Counted from the stretch's first letter, positions 1 through 15,455 are shown. The stretch is 64,000 bases of DNA from Phymorhynchus buccinoides (GCA_017654935.2 CM065694.1:1516013-1580012); one strand, 5' to 3'. Notes: generated by a model from the sequence alone, not told the origin. A program made the numbers and translations.

Positions 1-47
1 ACGCACGTATGCACACACACATAAGCATGCACACCGCTTTATTTTAC

Positions 48-150
48 CTTCAAAACCAACGTTGATCTGTCCGATGTTTGCATAGGTGGTGTCATCCTCC
101 CTCCCCTCCAGAACACAAGCCAGACATTCGTGGATGAACTTGTACTGTTG
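48..150 (-). CDS. RPTP exon: end of PTP domain and start of C-terminal tail
   Basis: The exon starts after an AACAG acceptor and ends at a GTAAAAT donor. It reads QQYKFIHECLACVLEG, the last helix of the PTP domain. The first codons complete the Q-loop (QTE from the previous exon plus QQY), whose Gln positions water in the second catalytic step. It then reads DDTTYANIGQIN. The Tyr-Ala-Asn-Ile is a pYxN-type site like the C-terminal tyrosine of R3 phosphatases, which recruits SH2 adaptors when phosphorylated. It is 103 bp, phase 0 to phase 1, so at least one more exon follows beyond position 1. The next exon in the transcript is not visible. Confidence 0.88.
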
Positions 151-801
151 CTGTTGGAAGAGATCATTTAAAAAATGCATATACATATATTTCAGGATAA
201 ACACAGAGAGAGGGAAAGCAAAAATTATCTTCAGCATCTGTTAATCCTGATATAAGTACATATGTGTACTGTTTTTAAAAGCATGTAGTAGAAAATAAAA
301 AGAATAATACGATGCAAACGGCGAACTAACTTCTATTAGGGCCGTCTATAACAATGTGAATCATACATCAATAACATAGTACATAGAATGGATTCATAAT
401 TTGGAGAAAAAGGAAAAGAAATGAGCTCAATGCTGGTGTACTTGAAGGTGTCATTTTCCTTTTAAACAAATGAATGAAAAACATCTGTCGGTACAAAAAA
501 ATAAAATAAAACATTTTTGATCACAAAGAAAAAGCAAGCAAAGACTTGTCATGGGTACTATGCAAATTGAGAAAAGCATTGTCCCAAATTCTGATCCACA
601 AGTCAGTAATTAGCATTCACACTAATCAAACGCTGCATTCATTCTATGAAAAATATTTACATTTCCTACATCCAATTATCTTAGCAACAAAAACAATCTT
701 TGAAAATACTGTATATCACAAGGACATAAGAAAGTTTTGGGGTGTTTTTTAAAGTAGAGAAACCAGAACAATTCAACACAAATGATCTTAATAAAATCGC
801 C

Positions 802-1068
802 TTGGCATAAGGCTGTGTCAGACCAATTGACATAAGGCTAGAACACCAAGGCTACATCAAAATGTTGCTATGTTCTGCATAGTTATGCGTGGATTGTCTT
901 TAGCCATGGCAAGCTCCTAGCATAACATCATCAGTCCAAAATCCTCTGAAGTTGAGTGTGGCTGCCCATGTGGCGGGGTAATCAAAAACAGTCACAACAC
1001 GCAATGTTCTCATCCCTAGTTGGTGCATTTGTACCATAGTGTTCAATTGCTTCAGCTGTTGGGATACT
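802..1068 (-). mobile_element. Dispersed SINE-like repeat, copy 1
   Basis: The reverse complement matches the plus-strand copies at 19410-19735, 31496-31690 and 62281-62456. Shared blocks include a CCCTGGCTTAAAGACTCCAGG-like start after a (GTT)n stretch, a GGTACAAATGTACCAGCTA block, ATGAGAACATTACGTG, and CACTCCGACTTCGGAGGA. No coding capacity was seen. Family unknown to me; the (GTT)n edge and dispersed copies suggest a SINE. Confidence 0.6.
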
Positions 1069-1497
1069 ATGCCGGAATAAAAAGCATTGGCATAGGCATG
1101 AATCTCCCAGCTGTTTGTAAAAAAAAAATTAAAAGATATTTTTAAAAAGCAAATGAACTGTGCTCACTGACTTCAAATATAAAAAAAGCCTTCCAGTCAA
1201 CTTTTCCTGCATTCCCAGTCGAAGTGTTTATGACACGAAACGTCGGTTGCCCCCCCCTCTCAGGTACTTTTCCCTTCACCTTGTTTTATACCAAGAGAAA
1301 GTAAGTCAACAAGCCAGCTGAAAGTCCAGTTATTTCCATGTAAAGAATACTCTAGCTGCCAAGTCATAAAACCTGAAAAAAAGAATTAGTATCAAAGTTG
1401 AACCTGACCACATTTGCAAGAAAAAAAGTAAGACATGATCACCATTTTGGGTTTTTTTCACATGTTCTTCAAATCATCACTAATTAAGATTTCAGTA

Positions 1498-1674
1498 CAG
1501 TGGAACCTCCCTTACAAGACCTCGCATTATAAGACTCCCTCACACATAAGACCTCCTTCTCTGAGACATTGCCCTTCTTTGTAAGTATTAAAATTACCTC
1601 CATCATAAGACCCCTCCCGTATAAGACCTCATTTTGGATGATTTTTTAAGGTCTTATAAGGGAGGTTCTACAGT
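1498..1674. mobile_element. MITE-like element, TIR GTGGAACCTCCCTTA
   Basis: It starts CAGTGGAACCTCCCTTACAA and ends with the inverted form, GTCTTATAAGGGAGGTTCTA. The interior is made of repeated TATAAGACC motifs. A second, similar element lies at 46519-46725 and a partial third at 46793-46858. No transposase is encoded. Confidence 0.7.
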
Positions 1675-2138
1675 ACGCTAAAACATTTTTACTCCTGCCA
1701 TAGATTACATTAACCATTATTCTATCTTATGAATATGTCCTGTCATTTATTAGTATCTTACATGAAATAGCGGATTGTATAAAACCTGACATTTCTTACA
1801 TGCATCGACCAATCTAACAATCCATTCGTACTTCCACACCAATCAAACTTGTTTTGTTTTGCAGGGTTTTTTCTTGTTTGTTTGTTGTTGGGGGGGGTTT
1901 CCCCCAAATAATCTATCAAAATGTTTTGCTCCATTTGGATGTGGCTCATGTAATCTTGAGTCAAGATAACTAAAGAAAGAAAAAGGTGTTAAAATAAGTA
2001 ATGGGAACCAAGGGTTAATACATAAGCGGAATAGGTTAGTAGTTATTTGGCTCTTTAACAAAAAAATGTAAAAACAAAAGCTTTTGTTCCTTCGTGTTAA
2101 TTGCCCCTCAATTTGATTCGCTTTCTGTTAGAACTGAT

Positions 2139-2624
2139 GAGAAATGATATGCACTGCTGGACTATCAGACACATGAGAAATGATATACACTGCTGGACTA
2201 TCAGACACATGAGAAATGATATGCACTGCTGGACTATCAGACACATGAGAAATGATATACACTGCTGGACTATCAGACACATGAGAAATGATATGCACTG
2301 CTGGACTATCAGACACATGGGGTGAGAAATGATATGCACTGCTGGACAATCAGACACATGGGGTGAGAAATGATATGCACTGCTGGACTATCAGACACAT
2401 GGGTTGAGAAATGATATGCACTGCTGGACTATCAGACACATGAGAAATGATATGCACTGCTGGACTATCAGACACATGAGAAATGATATGCACTGCTGGA
2501 CTATCAGACACATGGGTTGAGAAATGATATGCACTGCTGGACTATCAGACACATGAGAAATGATATGCACTGCTGGACTATCAGACACATGAGAAATGAT
2601 ATGCACTGCTGGACTATCAGACAC
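2139..2624. repeat. 36-bp tandem array
   Basis: About 14 copies of a 36-bp unit (GAGAAATGATATGCACTGCT then GGACTATCAGACACAT). Some units are extended by GGGGT or GGGTT after the CACAT. The open frames on both strands here are simple by-products of the repeat. Confidence 0.9.
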
Positions 2625-2835
2625 ATGAGTTATTTTTATTTATAAATGAGTGTACTAAAGAACAAAGACAAGACACAGACAGACAGACAGACAGACAAAC
2701 AAACAGAAACAGAGTGAGTGAGAGCATGTGGTTATGAATGCGTGTGAATTATGTCAGTGGAAGGCAGCTTATGATCTGCGTGTGTGCATCAATACAGAAA
2801 CATGTATGTGAATACAGGGGGCCGCTTCACAAGGG

Positions 2836-3120
2836 CTAACGTTACGTTGCGCTCACTCAAATCAGCAAAAACGGTCTAAGAAACACCCTTCATTTGCCGA
2901 TAGTTTGCGTGACGTTTTGTTCTTGCCAAACACCGAGCAAGGGGCGAGCTATCCGGAACTAGTAGGGGGTGAATACATTTCTTGTTGTTGATTGGTCCAT
3001 TAAAGTTTGGTTAAAATAATACTTTTTTTGACCATTCAGACAAGAGCTTGCAATATTTTTCCGCAAACGTTTTCTAAAGTGTTTCTTAGACCCCTTTTGG
3101 CGTAACAGTTATGCGCGCGG
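2836..3120. repeat. Imperfect inverted repeat
   Basis: GGTCTAAGAAACACC near 2872 faces GTGTTTCTTAGACC near 3079, and AACGTTACG near 2838 faces GGCGTAACAGTTA near 3099. This suggests an old foldback element with diverged arms. Support is moderate because the arms are interrupted. Confidence 0.4.
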
Positions 3121-4604
3121 CGACCGTCGTCTAGAGAAACTCCACCCAGTACAGTCTTTGAAAACAAACCCACATGCTGTCAACAATTATATCAAAAAGT
3201 CATCACAACACCCTTCGGTTAATTCATTCCTGTCTCGCAAAAGTGTATAAACCAGCAACATAAATACTTCCTCCATGTCAAATTAAGCAAACCACCACAG
3301 ACATTAGAGGCAACCAGATCACACATAACCGGCAGCAGAAAAAGGCAAATAATATTTCCTTTACCGTTATCTTGACTCAATATCACTTTTATATGATTTT
3401 CACAGCATATTACTTGTACTATCTGTGTCACGTTGTATTTGTTTCGTTTTCAATCAAAAATGCATCATTCGAAACTGCGCCAAACCTTCATACAAACTGT
3501 CATAAACTCTTTTTTTTAACGTGTAACTTCAGACCTGCACTTAAACCGTCAATGAAAACAAACTTAAAATATCCAAAATATAAACAAAATCCAAAATATA
3601 AACTAAAACCAGACAATGACAAAGAAAACCCACAACCAAGAAAAGTAATGAAATAAAAGGAAGGTGAAGGCCACCCACAAGGGTCATATACTCGGCAGTC
3701 TCAATCTTTGGTCTAAAGGGCTGTGCAACAGAAACAAGTCAAAGGGTTAAAGCTAACAGAAGGTGTGCATGCAAAGTTTTCTGTGTACATGCATGGGAGA
3801 GAGAGAAAAAAAACATTTTAAAAAAAGGATGCAACAGTATGCAAACATCCTTAGTAATTTATCAGAAATGTCAGTAGTAGGGGCCTTTGTGAAAACAAAG
3901 CTTATGACCGATTCTTTAAATACTGTTTTTATAATGATGCTATGACTCACTGTTGCATGTGTGCATGCGTGCATGTGTGCATGCGTGCATGTGTGTGTCT
4001 GTGTGTTTGTGAGCGTTCATGGATGAAAAGTGTCTGCACGTCACTACACTGCACTAACCCTAACATATTGCGGAAGCAAGCAAGGACAAATACCTTCATC
4101 ATCAAATCTACAAGAGCAAAGAAACTGAACAGGAATAGGGACATTTCTGTACTCTTGTACATAAAAAAAAACCCGGTCAGATCTGAATCGATGCAGCTGA
4201 GTTTAAAGCTATGGTCATTAATTTCTTCTCTCATCAAAATCTACCAGTTTTCCTCAAAGCCAACATGATTATGTTGGTTGTTTGTTTTTTGAGTACACAT
4301 TTAACGCAAAGAACTGAGGCCTATAATGCGTCTTAGAACTTTGTCCAAAGCGAAGAATTATGTCTGTCAATTCCATCAAAGTAAAACGACCCACACCCAA
4401 ACAGTGTTCATAGGTGCAGACTTCAGATTCACGTACTTAGGGCAAATTCACACACACACAAAAAAGAAACATGTTGCATTAACCCAAATTTGACCCAGTA
4501 ACTATCGGCAGCGACTCAAGATTACATCCACAAGAAATGTAGCAGAGGTAGTTTTCTTCCATGACAATGTCAAAGTACATGCAAAGATGGGCGAATGCAC
4601 ATTT

Positions 4605-4830
4605 AAGGGTGGGAGGTGGGCAAGGCCTGTGGCAGGAGAAAAATAAGATGGGTAGGGATTGGGTGCATCAAATGACTGAAAACGGCAGGTCGATAAGACA
4701 GGGAGGGAAGGTAGGGATTGGGTGCATCAAATGACTGAAAATGGCAGGTCGATAAGACAGGGAGGGAAGGTATTGGGTGCATCAAATGACTGAAAATGGC
4801 AGGTCGATAAGACAGGGTGGGAAGGTAGGG
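4605..4830. repeat. Short tandem repeat, about 60-bp unit, 3-4 copies
   Basis: The blocks GATTGGGTGCATCAAATGAC, TGAAAATGGCAGGTCGATAA and GACAGGGAGGGAAGGT recur three to four times with small length changes. It lies inside the intron and has no apparent link to a splice site. Confidence 0.8.
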
Positions 4831-5640
4831 ATAAGGATAGAATTGGGAGGCAGTAAGGAACGACCATAAGGAAACAAAAAGTACTGGAAGGAATAATTAA
4901 ACATGAAGGGTAAAAACTTTATTGACAGCAAAGTAAGAATTGGACACAAAATTGTGCGAAAATTCGATTAACGTCCTCCAGCCTGGAACAGGCACATGTG
5001 GGGTATTAACAGATATAAAGATGGTGGGACGATCCTGGAGGTACTGCAATACCAGGAAAGTCCCCAGTTTTTAAACAATAAAGATTTTTTAAAAACAAAA
5101 TTGCATTGTATTAACTTTCAAATGCTGAAAGAGTGACAGAAGACTAATGAATGATGAGACTATCCAAATTTTAAAAGCTTTTTTTTGTGTGTGGTCAATT
5201 ATCTTTTAAAATCAGATTAGGTTTTCGCCAATTCCAGCATGTACTGTTCAAAGAGGATTATGCACTCTATACAGTCATAAAAGTAATATTTGTAGAAAAT
5301 ACATCACAGACCATAAACTGCTTAATTAGCTGTGGAAATCCAAGATCAGACACCGTAAGGACTCAAAATATATGTTAAAAAAAAATCACAATCATACTAA
5401 AGTTATTTTTTTCTTTTTTCTTTTTTTACTAAAATAATGATGAATGATAAAATCTTGTTAACAACATTTATAAATAAATAGAAATTTGTTAATTCCATCA
5501 CAAGCAAAATAATCTCACGCTCATCTCCCAACATATATTTTAAAATAATAATAATAATTTTTAAAAATTCATTGACAACAGTTGCCCTTCATACCCTCCC
5601 TCCCTTGCTGTTTTTCCTTTCTTCCTTCTCTCTCGCCTCA

Positions 5641-7940
<2,300 letters not shown>

Positions 7941-7989
7941 TTGTAGCCACACTTTGGAAGCCATTCTACGATATTGGTGACAACCGAGG

Positions 7990-8066
7990 GTGACCCTCTT
8001 CCAACACTCATGGGTGTTAAATCATTGGGGTGCAGAAATGCGACATCGGCAGTGAAAGGGTTAATT
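7990..8066. mobile_element. Truncated TTAA-ended MITE
   Basis: GGGTGCAGAAATGCGACATC then GGCAGTGAAAGGGTTAA matches the reverse complement of the TTAACCCTTTCACCGCCAAT end of the element at 38076-38321. Only one end is present here. Confidence 0.55.
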
Positions 8067-8116
8067 AAAGGCAACATTTCACAATAGCCTTCTTTGACGA
8101 CTCAACGTCCCATTAC

Positions 8117-8265
8117 CTGCAGTGTGTGATGATAGGCCCCCCCTCCTTGATGAGCTTCTCCCGCACCATGCGCACAAAGCGTATCAGGGAGGAGTGGTTC
8201 TTGGGGACCCCGAAATCGGGCCAGGCCTTGTAGTGGAAGTGGCGCACCTGTCGACAGTTGTCTCC
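8117..8265 (-). CDS. RPTP exon: WPD loop, up to catalytic Cys
   Basis: 149 bp, phase 0 to phase 2, acceptor TTGCAG and donor CTGCAG|GTAATG. It reads RQVRHFHYKAWPDFGVP, with the WPD loop whose Asp is the general acid, then a helix, and ends IITHC plus two bases of Ser. The intron cuts the P-loop right after the nucleophilic Cys. The exon is intact and shows no substitutions at catalytic positions. Confidence 0.95.
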
Positions 8266-8323
8266 CTGCAACACACAGACACACAGAGCCCCTGTCACAC
8301 TGCTCAAAGCAACGGAACTTTAA

Positions 8324-8864
8324 TTAACTCATTCGCATTGCAATGATATTGAACTATTAAAAAACACACCTCAACAGCCATACACGCAAACAAAACAGAC
8401 ATAAACAAACAGAGAATTGAAAGAAGATTACAGGTTTTTACTTCAGGTTTAGACATAAGGTAGTGGTAGATCTGACTTTTTTTTTACAGAAAGGCTTTAT
8501 ATAGAAAGACTCGCTGCAGCAATAGGGCATTTGCCACGAGTGTTCCTTCTCTATACCAGACTACTACTTTGCCTGCACTCGTTCTGCCCGAGTTACGCTG
8601 ACCTTTCTAATTCAACTCTCTAAATTCAACTCAGTGAATTTCAAGGTCGTCCTCACGTGGCAAATGCCCTATTGGTTACCCCACTACAAACCATTTCAAA
8701 CGCAAAGTAAGAGGTAAAAATGTGGTCTAAGGGAGTGAAGCGAGTTTAAAAGTGACCAAAGTATGGTGTACACACAGATTTACTTCCCTTGAAGCAAATT
8801 CATCAAATTGACAGCTTTGCATTTCTTCCACATACATTTAGGGGTAACAACTTGAATGAGTTAA
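8324..8864. mobile_element. TTAA-flanked MITE (family B) with nested insertion
   Basis: It begins TTAACTCATTCGCATTGCAA and ends CTTGAATGAGTTAA, the inverse of copies at 33759-34157 and 41049-41451. It is about 540 bp instead of about 400 because a foldback lies inside. The TTAA ends resemble piggyBac-type target sites; no transposase is present. Confidence 0.75.
8519..8672. mobile_element. Foldback element nested in the MITE
   Basis: CAATAGGGCATTTGCCACG at the left end is mirrored by CACGTGGCAAATGCCCTATTG at the right (arms of about 20 bp). The related elements at 33.8 and 41.1 kb lack this block at the corresponding place (near CCAATCGGTGTAGAGAG). Confidence 0.65.
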
Positions 8865-9388
8865 CGCCTCGGTTAAGCTGTAGTTTAGACACCCCCTCCT
8901 GTTCACCACTCTCAATCTCAAAGTCTGGTTCTGTCATTTTCATGACAATAACCTTAGGCTGATCCTAACCTTATCCTGTTCCTGAGAACTGCAGACTGTT
9001 GATTTTCTCGCATTGAACAAAAAACATTCAATGCAAAAATTTTATGGAGATGTCTAAATCACAACTTTGCCAAAGACCCTGCCTGAAAAATATTTCCACA
9101 CTTGGCCAATAGATCTACTTCACACGTTCAACATGAGAGATATTTGGAAACAGTTTCGTTCTAGCAGGCCACTGCCTGAATCATATTTCTATTGCCTGAA
9201 TCAAGGCTTAGGGCAGACTCTGTGAAGGTTTGTATGTGCGTGGATAGATATTCCAACACTCGCACATCCCCAAATACAACGCTCCACTTTCACAAAATGT
9301 ATTCACATATACAAAATCCATCAACGAGCATAAGACAAGCAAGCAGTCATGCTTTTATGCTTATGCTTGCACATGTACATGCTCTCTC

Positions 9389-9598
<210 letters not shown>

Positions 9599-9683
9599 AG
9601 AGGTCTGCAATATGTTAGTTTTCGTATTGATTGTTGTTTTCGTCGCTTCTTTAATTGAAAGGAAATTCAATTTGCAGACATAC

Positions 9684-9806
9684 CAGAGACATTCTGAACT
9701 CGGTGATGGTCCAGTCAGGCAGGTGGGTCTCGTTCAAGATGACCACCTGAAGGTCACCGAAATACTTGGGCTCTGAATCTGCCGGCCAGTAGTGGTCACT
9801 CTTCTC
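9684..9806 (-). CDS. RPTP exon: PTP domain, EKSDHYWP segment
   Basis: 123 bp, phase 0 to phase 0. It starts after TTGTGCAG and ends CTG|GTATGT. It reads EKSDHYWPADSEPKYFGDLQ, then a beta strand (VVILNE) and DWTITEFRMSL. This is the conserved central sheet of PTP domains that leads to the WPD-loop exon. The first 20 bp of the exon and the acceptor are repeated about 28 more times in the upstream intron. Confidence 0.94.
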
Positions 9807-11130
9807 CTGCACAATATGGTATGAAACAGAGGTCAGTGTGGTCACTCTTCTCCTGCACAATATGGTATGAAACAGAGGTCAGTAGTGGTCACTCTTCTCT
9901 GCACAATATGGTATGAAACAGAGGTCAGTGTGGTCACTCTTCTCCTGCACAATATGGTATGAAACAGAGGTCAGTAGTGGTCACTCTTCTCCTGCACAAT
10001 ATGGTATGAAACAGAGGTCAGTAGTGGTCACTCTTCTCCTGCACAATATGGTATGAAACAGAGGTCAGCAGTGGTCACTCTTCTCCTGCACAACATGGAA
10101 TGAAACAGAGGTCAGTGTGGTCACTCTTCTTCTGCACAATATGTATGAAACAGAGGTCAGTAGTGGTCACTCTTCTCCTGCACAATATGGTATGAAACAG
10201 AGGTCAGTAGTGGTCACTCTTCTCCTGCACAATATGGTATGAAACAGAGGTCAGTAGTGGTCACTCTTCTCTTGTACAATATAGAATGAAACAGAGGTCA
10301 GTAGTGGTCACTCTTCTGCACAATATGGTATGAAACAGAGGTCAGTAGTGGTCACTCTTCTCCTGCACAATATGGTATGAAACAGAGGTCAGTAGTGGTC
10401 ACTCTTCTTCTGCACAACATAGAATGAAACAGAGGTCAGTAGTGGTCACTCTTCTCCTGCACAATATGGTATGAAACAGAGGTCAGTAGTGGTCACTCTT
10501 CTGCACAATATGGTATGAAACAGAGGTCAGTAGTGGTCACTCTTCTCCTGCACAATATGGTATGAAACAGAGGTCAGCAGTGGTCACTCTTCTCCTGCAC
10601 AACATGGAATGAAACAGAGGTCAGTAGTGGTCACTCTTCTCCTGCACAATATGGTATGAAACAGAGGTCAGTAGTGGTCACTCTTCTCCTGCACAATATG
10701 GTATGAAACAGAGGTCAGTAGTGGTCACTCTTCTCCTGCACAATATGGTATGAAACAGAGGTCAGCAGTGGTCACTCTTCTCCTGCACAACATGGAATGA
10801 AACAGAGGTCAGTAGTGGTCACTCTTCTCCTGCACAATATGGTATGAAACAGAGGTCAGTAGTGGTCACTCTTCTCCTGCACAATATGGTATGAAACAGA
10901 GGTCAGTAGTGGTCACTCTTCTTCTGCACAATATGGTATGAAACAGAGGTCAGTAGTGGTCACTCTTCTCCTGCACAATATGGTATGAAACAGAGGTCAG
11001 TAGTGGTCACTCTTCTCCTGCACAATATGGTATGAAACAGAGGTCAGTAGTGGTCACTCTTCTCCTGCACAATATGGTATGAAACAGAGGTCAGCAGTGG
11101 TCACTCTTCTCCTGCACAACATGGCATGAA
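9807..11130 (-). repeat. 47-bp tandem array built from an acceptor and exon start, about 28 copies
   Basis: On the gene strand each unit runs ACCTCTGTTTCATACCATAT, TGTGCAG, then GAGAAGAGTGACCACTACTG, that is, polypyrimidine tract, AG acceptor and the first 20 bp of the exon at 9684-9806. Unit length is 44-48 bp. Only the last copy continues into the complete exon. Confidence 0.95.
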
Positions 11131-11199
11131 ACAGAGGTCCTTGCGGTTCTCAATCAGGTGATTTAACCATAACAACAACAACAACATGACATCCCCCTC

Positions 11200-11347
11200 A
11201 CGTCTACGACAATCTTCTTTCTTCTTCTGCGTTCCTGAGCCATAAGGCCACAATGGGTACGTATGTGTCCGTTTTTTAGTTTTCACTGGTGTCCTCGCTG
11301 CATTCAGCCGACACATTCCGATTTCGGAGGAGCTCAAAGGAGATTTG

Positions 11348-11419
<72 letters not shown>

Positions 11420-11600
11420 CGGGGGGGGGGGGGGGGTACACAAAGGCAGGGAGAATGGGCCAACAAAGTCAGAAAGATAGTAGATGACACAAAGCAAGGG
11501 AAAAGGCAGAGTCAAAGAGAGAGACAGATTAGAGGAAGTTACAAGCACAGAACTTTCAGAAGGTGGGGGAACTATTTGTACGGAAGACCCGCCCCCCCCT
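11200..11600 (-). mobile_element. SINE-like element (family C) interrupted by a poly-G run
   Basis: The reverse complement shows ACTTTCTGAAAGTTCTGTGC-like and CTTCCTCTAATCTG blocks, then TCCGAAATCGGAATGTGTCG and a (GAA)n tail, as in copies at 55083-55412, 45926-46250 (plus strand) and 31801-32078 (minus). A G homopolymer (11349-11437, one C) sits in the middle. The family is unknown to me. Confidence 0.65.
11349..11437. repeat. Poly-G homopolymer of about 88 bp
   Basis: An almost pure G run with a single C at 11420. On the transcript strand it is poly-C. Its true length cannot be trusted in an assembly. Confidence 0.95.
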
Positions 11601-11683
11601 CCCCCCTCTACATCAAGTGTTATCTGGCTTAAAAAGTTTCCACTGAATGTGCATGGCTTGCATATTTTTTGACTGATCCGTGA

Positions 11684-12150
11684 AGAATTCTACTAGAGTG
11701 TGACGAATTCTACTAGAGTGTGACGAATTCTACTAGAGTGTGACGAATTCTACTAGAGTGTGACGAATTCTACTAGAGTGTGACGAATTCTACTAGAGTG
11801 TGAAGAATTCTACTAGAGTGTGACGAATTCTACTAGAGTGTGACGAATTCTACTAGAGTGTGACGAATTCTACTAGAGTGTGACGAATTCTACTAGAGTG
11901 TGAAGAATTCTACTAGAGTATGAAGAATTCTACTAAAGTGTGAAGAATTCTACTAGAGTGTGAAGAATTCTACTAGAGTGTGAAGAATTCTACTAGAGTG
12001 TGAAGAATTCTACTAGAGTATGAAGAATTCTACTAGAGTGTGACGAATTCTACTAGAGTGTGACAAATTCTACTAGAGTGTGATGAATTCTACTAGAGTG
12101 TGAAGAATTCTACTAGAGTGTGACGAATTCTACTAGAGTGTGACGAATTT
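11684..12150. repeat. 20-bp tandem array, about 23 copies
   Basis: The unit GAATTCTACTAGAGTGTGAC repeats with strict 20-bp period and a few point variants (GTGAA, GTGAT, AGTATGA). Each unit carries an EcoRI-type GAATTC. There is no link to a splice site. Confidence 0.95.
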
Positions 12151-12389
12151 GTAAACTGGGGCGTCTACAAACGTTCTCTTATTTCAAGGATCACTTTTAA
12201 TTGCTGCATTAATTGGACGTTGTCACTTTTAGGTTTGTAGTTAGAGCAAACGCATCACCACAGACTTGCTGACCATTAATTCCAGATTTTGGGATGCCTG
12301 ATCTTCTGAAGCTTTGAAAAACAAGTTCAACAGACTGTCTTCAAATGCTAAAGCTCACAGATACACAAACACACATGTATGCATAATGA

Positions 12390-12407
12390 AAACATGCACG
12401 CACACAC

Positions 12408-12457
<50 letters not shown>
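12390..12457. repeat. (CA)n microsatellite
   Basis: A CA run next to the MITE-like element that follows. Confidence 0.9.
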
Positions 12458-12460
<3 letters not shown>

Positions 12461-12719
12461 GGTGCAACTACACAAAATTTAAAAAAACTGAAAGGCCGGG
12501 GTCTAGGGGCAATGTCCCCCTGCAGCTGAAGAACAAATTGATATATGAAGGTATTTTAGTTTGCTTTTTCCACAATTTATACAAATGTTTATTTTAAAGT
12601 GCTTGAAAAATACAGAAGACACACAAAGATCTTGTTTGACAAGTTTTGAAAACAGGAAATTCCTTTTCTGGTAAAATTCAAAAACAGCAAAATCCTTGTA
12701 TACCAGAAAAAGTTGCACC
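12461..12719. mobile_element. Dispersed element (family D), GGGTGCAAC/GTTGCACC ends
   Basis: Starts GGGTGCAACTACACAAAAT and ends AAAAGTTGCACCTAT, so the ends form a short inverted repeat. A close copy lies at 22048-22321. It is AT-rich inside and encodes no evident protein. Confidence 0.7.
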
Positions 12720-12739
12720 TATGCACACACACACACACA

Positions 12740-14077
<1,338 letters not shown>

Positions 14078-15455
14078 TACCCCAAGACAGTCTGTACATA
14101 TACACTGTACCCTAAGACTGTCTGTACATATACACTGTACCCTAAGACAGTCTGTACATATACACTGTACCCTAAGACAGTCTGTACATATACACTGTAC
14201 CCTAAGACTGTCTGTACATATACACTGTACCCTAAGACTGTCTGTACATATACACTGTACCCTAAGACAGTCTGTACATATACACTGTACCCTAAGACTG
14301 TCTGTACATATACACTGTACCCTAAGACAGTCTGTACATATACACTGTACCCTAAGACAGTCTGTACATATACACTGTACCCTAAGACAGTCTGTACATA
14401 TACACTGTACCCTAAGACTGTCTGTACATATACACTGTACCCTAAGACAGTCTGTACATATACACTGTACCCTAAGACAGTCTGTACATATACACTGTAC
14501 CCTAAGACAGTCTGTACATATACACTGTACCCTAAGACTGTCTGTACATATACACTGTACCCTAAGACTGTCTGTACATATACACTGTACCCTAAGACTG
14601 TCTGTACATATACACTGTACCCTAAGACTGTCTGTACATATACACTGTACCCTAAGACAGTCTGTACATATACACTGTACCCTAAGACAGTCTGTACATA
14701 TACACTGTACCCTAAGACAGTCTGTACATATACACTGTACCCTAAGACAGTCTGTACATATACACTGTACCCTAAGACTGTCTGTACATATACACTGTAC
14801 CCTAAGACAGTCTGTACATATACACTGTACCCTAAGACTGTCTGTACATATACACTGTACCCTAAGACTGTCTGTACATATACACTGTACCCTAAGACTG
14901 TCTGTACATATACACTGTACCCTAAGACAGTCTGTACATATACACTGTACCCTAAGACAGTCTGTACATATACACTGTACCCTAAGACTGTCTGTACATA
15001 TACACTGTACCCTAAGACTGTCTGTACATATACACTGTACCCTAAGACAGTCTGTACATATACACTGTACCCTAAGACTGTCTGTACATATACACTGTAC
15101 CCTAAGACTGTCTGTACATATACACTGTACCCTAAGACTGTCTGTACATATACACTGTACCCTAAGACAGTCTGTACATATACACTGTACCCTAAGACAG
15201 TCTGTACATATACACTGTACCCTAAGACTGTCTGTACATATACACTGTACCCTAAGACTGTCTGTACATATACACTGTACCCTAAGACAGTCTGTACATA
15301 TACACTGTACCCTAAGACTGTCTGTACATATACACTGTACCCTAAGACTGTCTGTACATATACACTGTACCCTAAGACAGTCTGTACATATACACTGTAC
15401 CCTAAGACAGTCTGTACATATACACTGTACCCTAAGACTGTCTGTACATATACAC
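14078..15455. repeat. 30-bp tandem array, about 45 near-identical copies
   Basis: The unit TCTGTACATATACACTGTAC plus CCTAAGAC(A/T)G repeats with exact 30-bp period. Nearly the only variable site is A or T in GAC(A/T)G. A 536-codon minus-strand open frame across it reads a ten-residue unit (CICTDxLRVQ, x = Cys or Ser). It exists because 30 is divisible by 3 and lies inside an intron with no splice-compatible edges, so I do not call it a gene. Confidence 0.95.

Noticed and set aside
2101..2624. CRISPR-like regular array (36-bp unit)
   Set aside because: There are no unique spacers; the whole unit is repeated, and the context is an intron of an animal gene. The same holds for the 20-, 30-, 47-, 56- and 61-bp arrays.
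11101..11672. Gly-rich and Pro-rich frames
   Set aside because: Translation of the G homopolymer in both directions.
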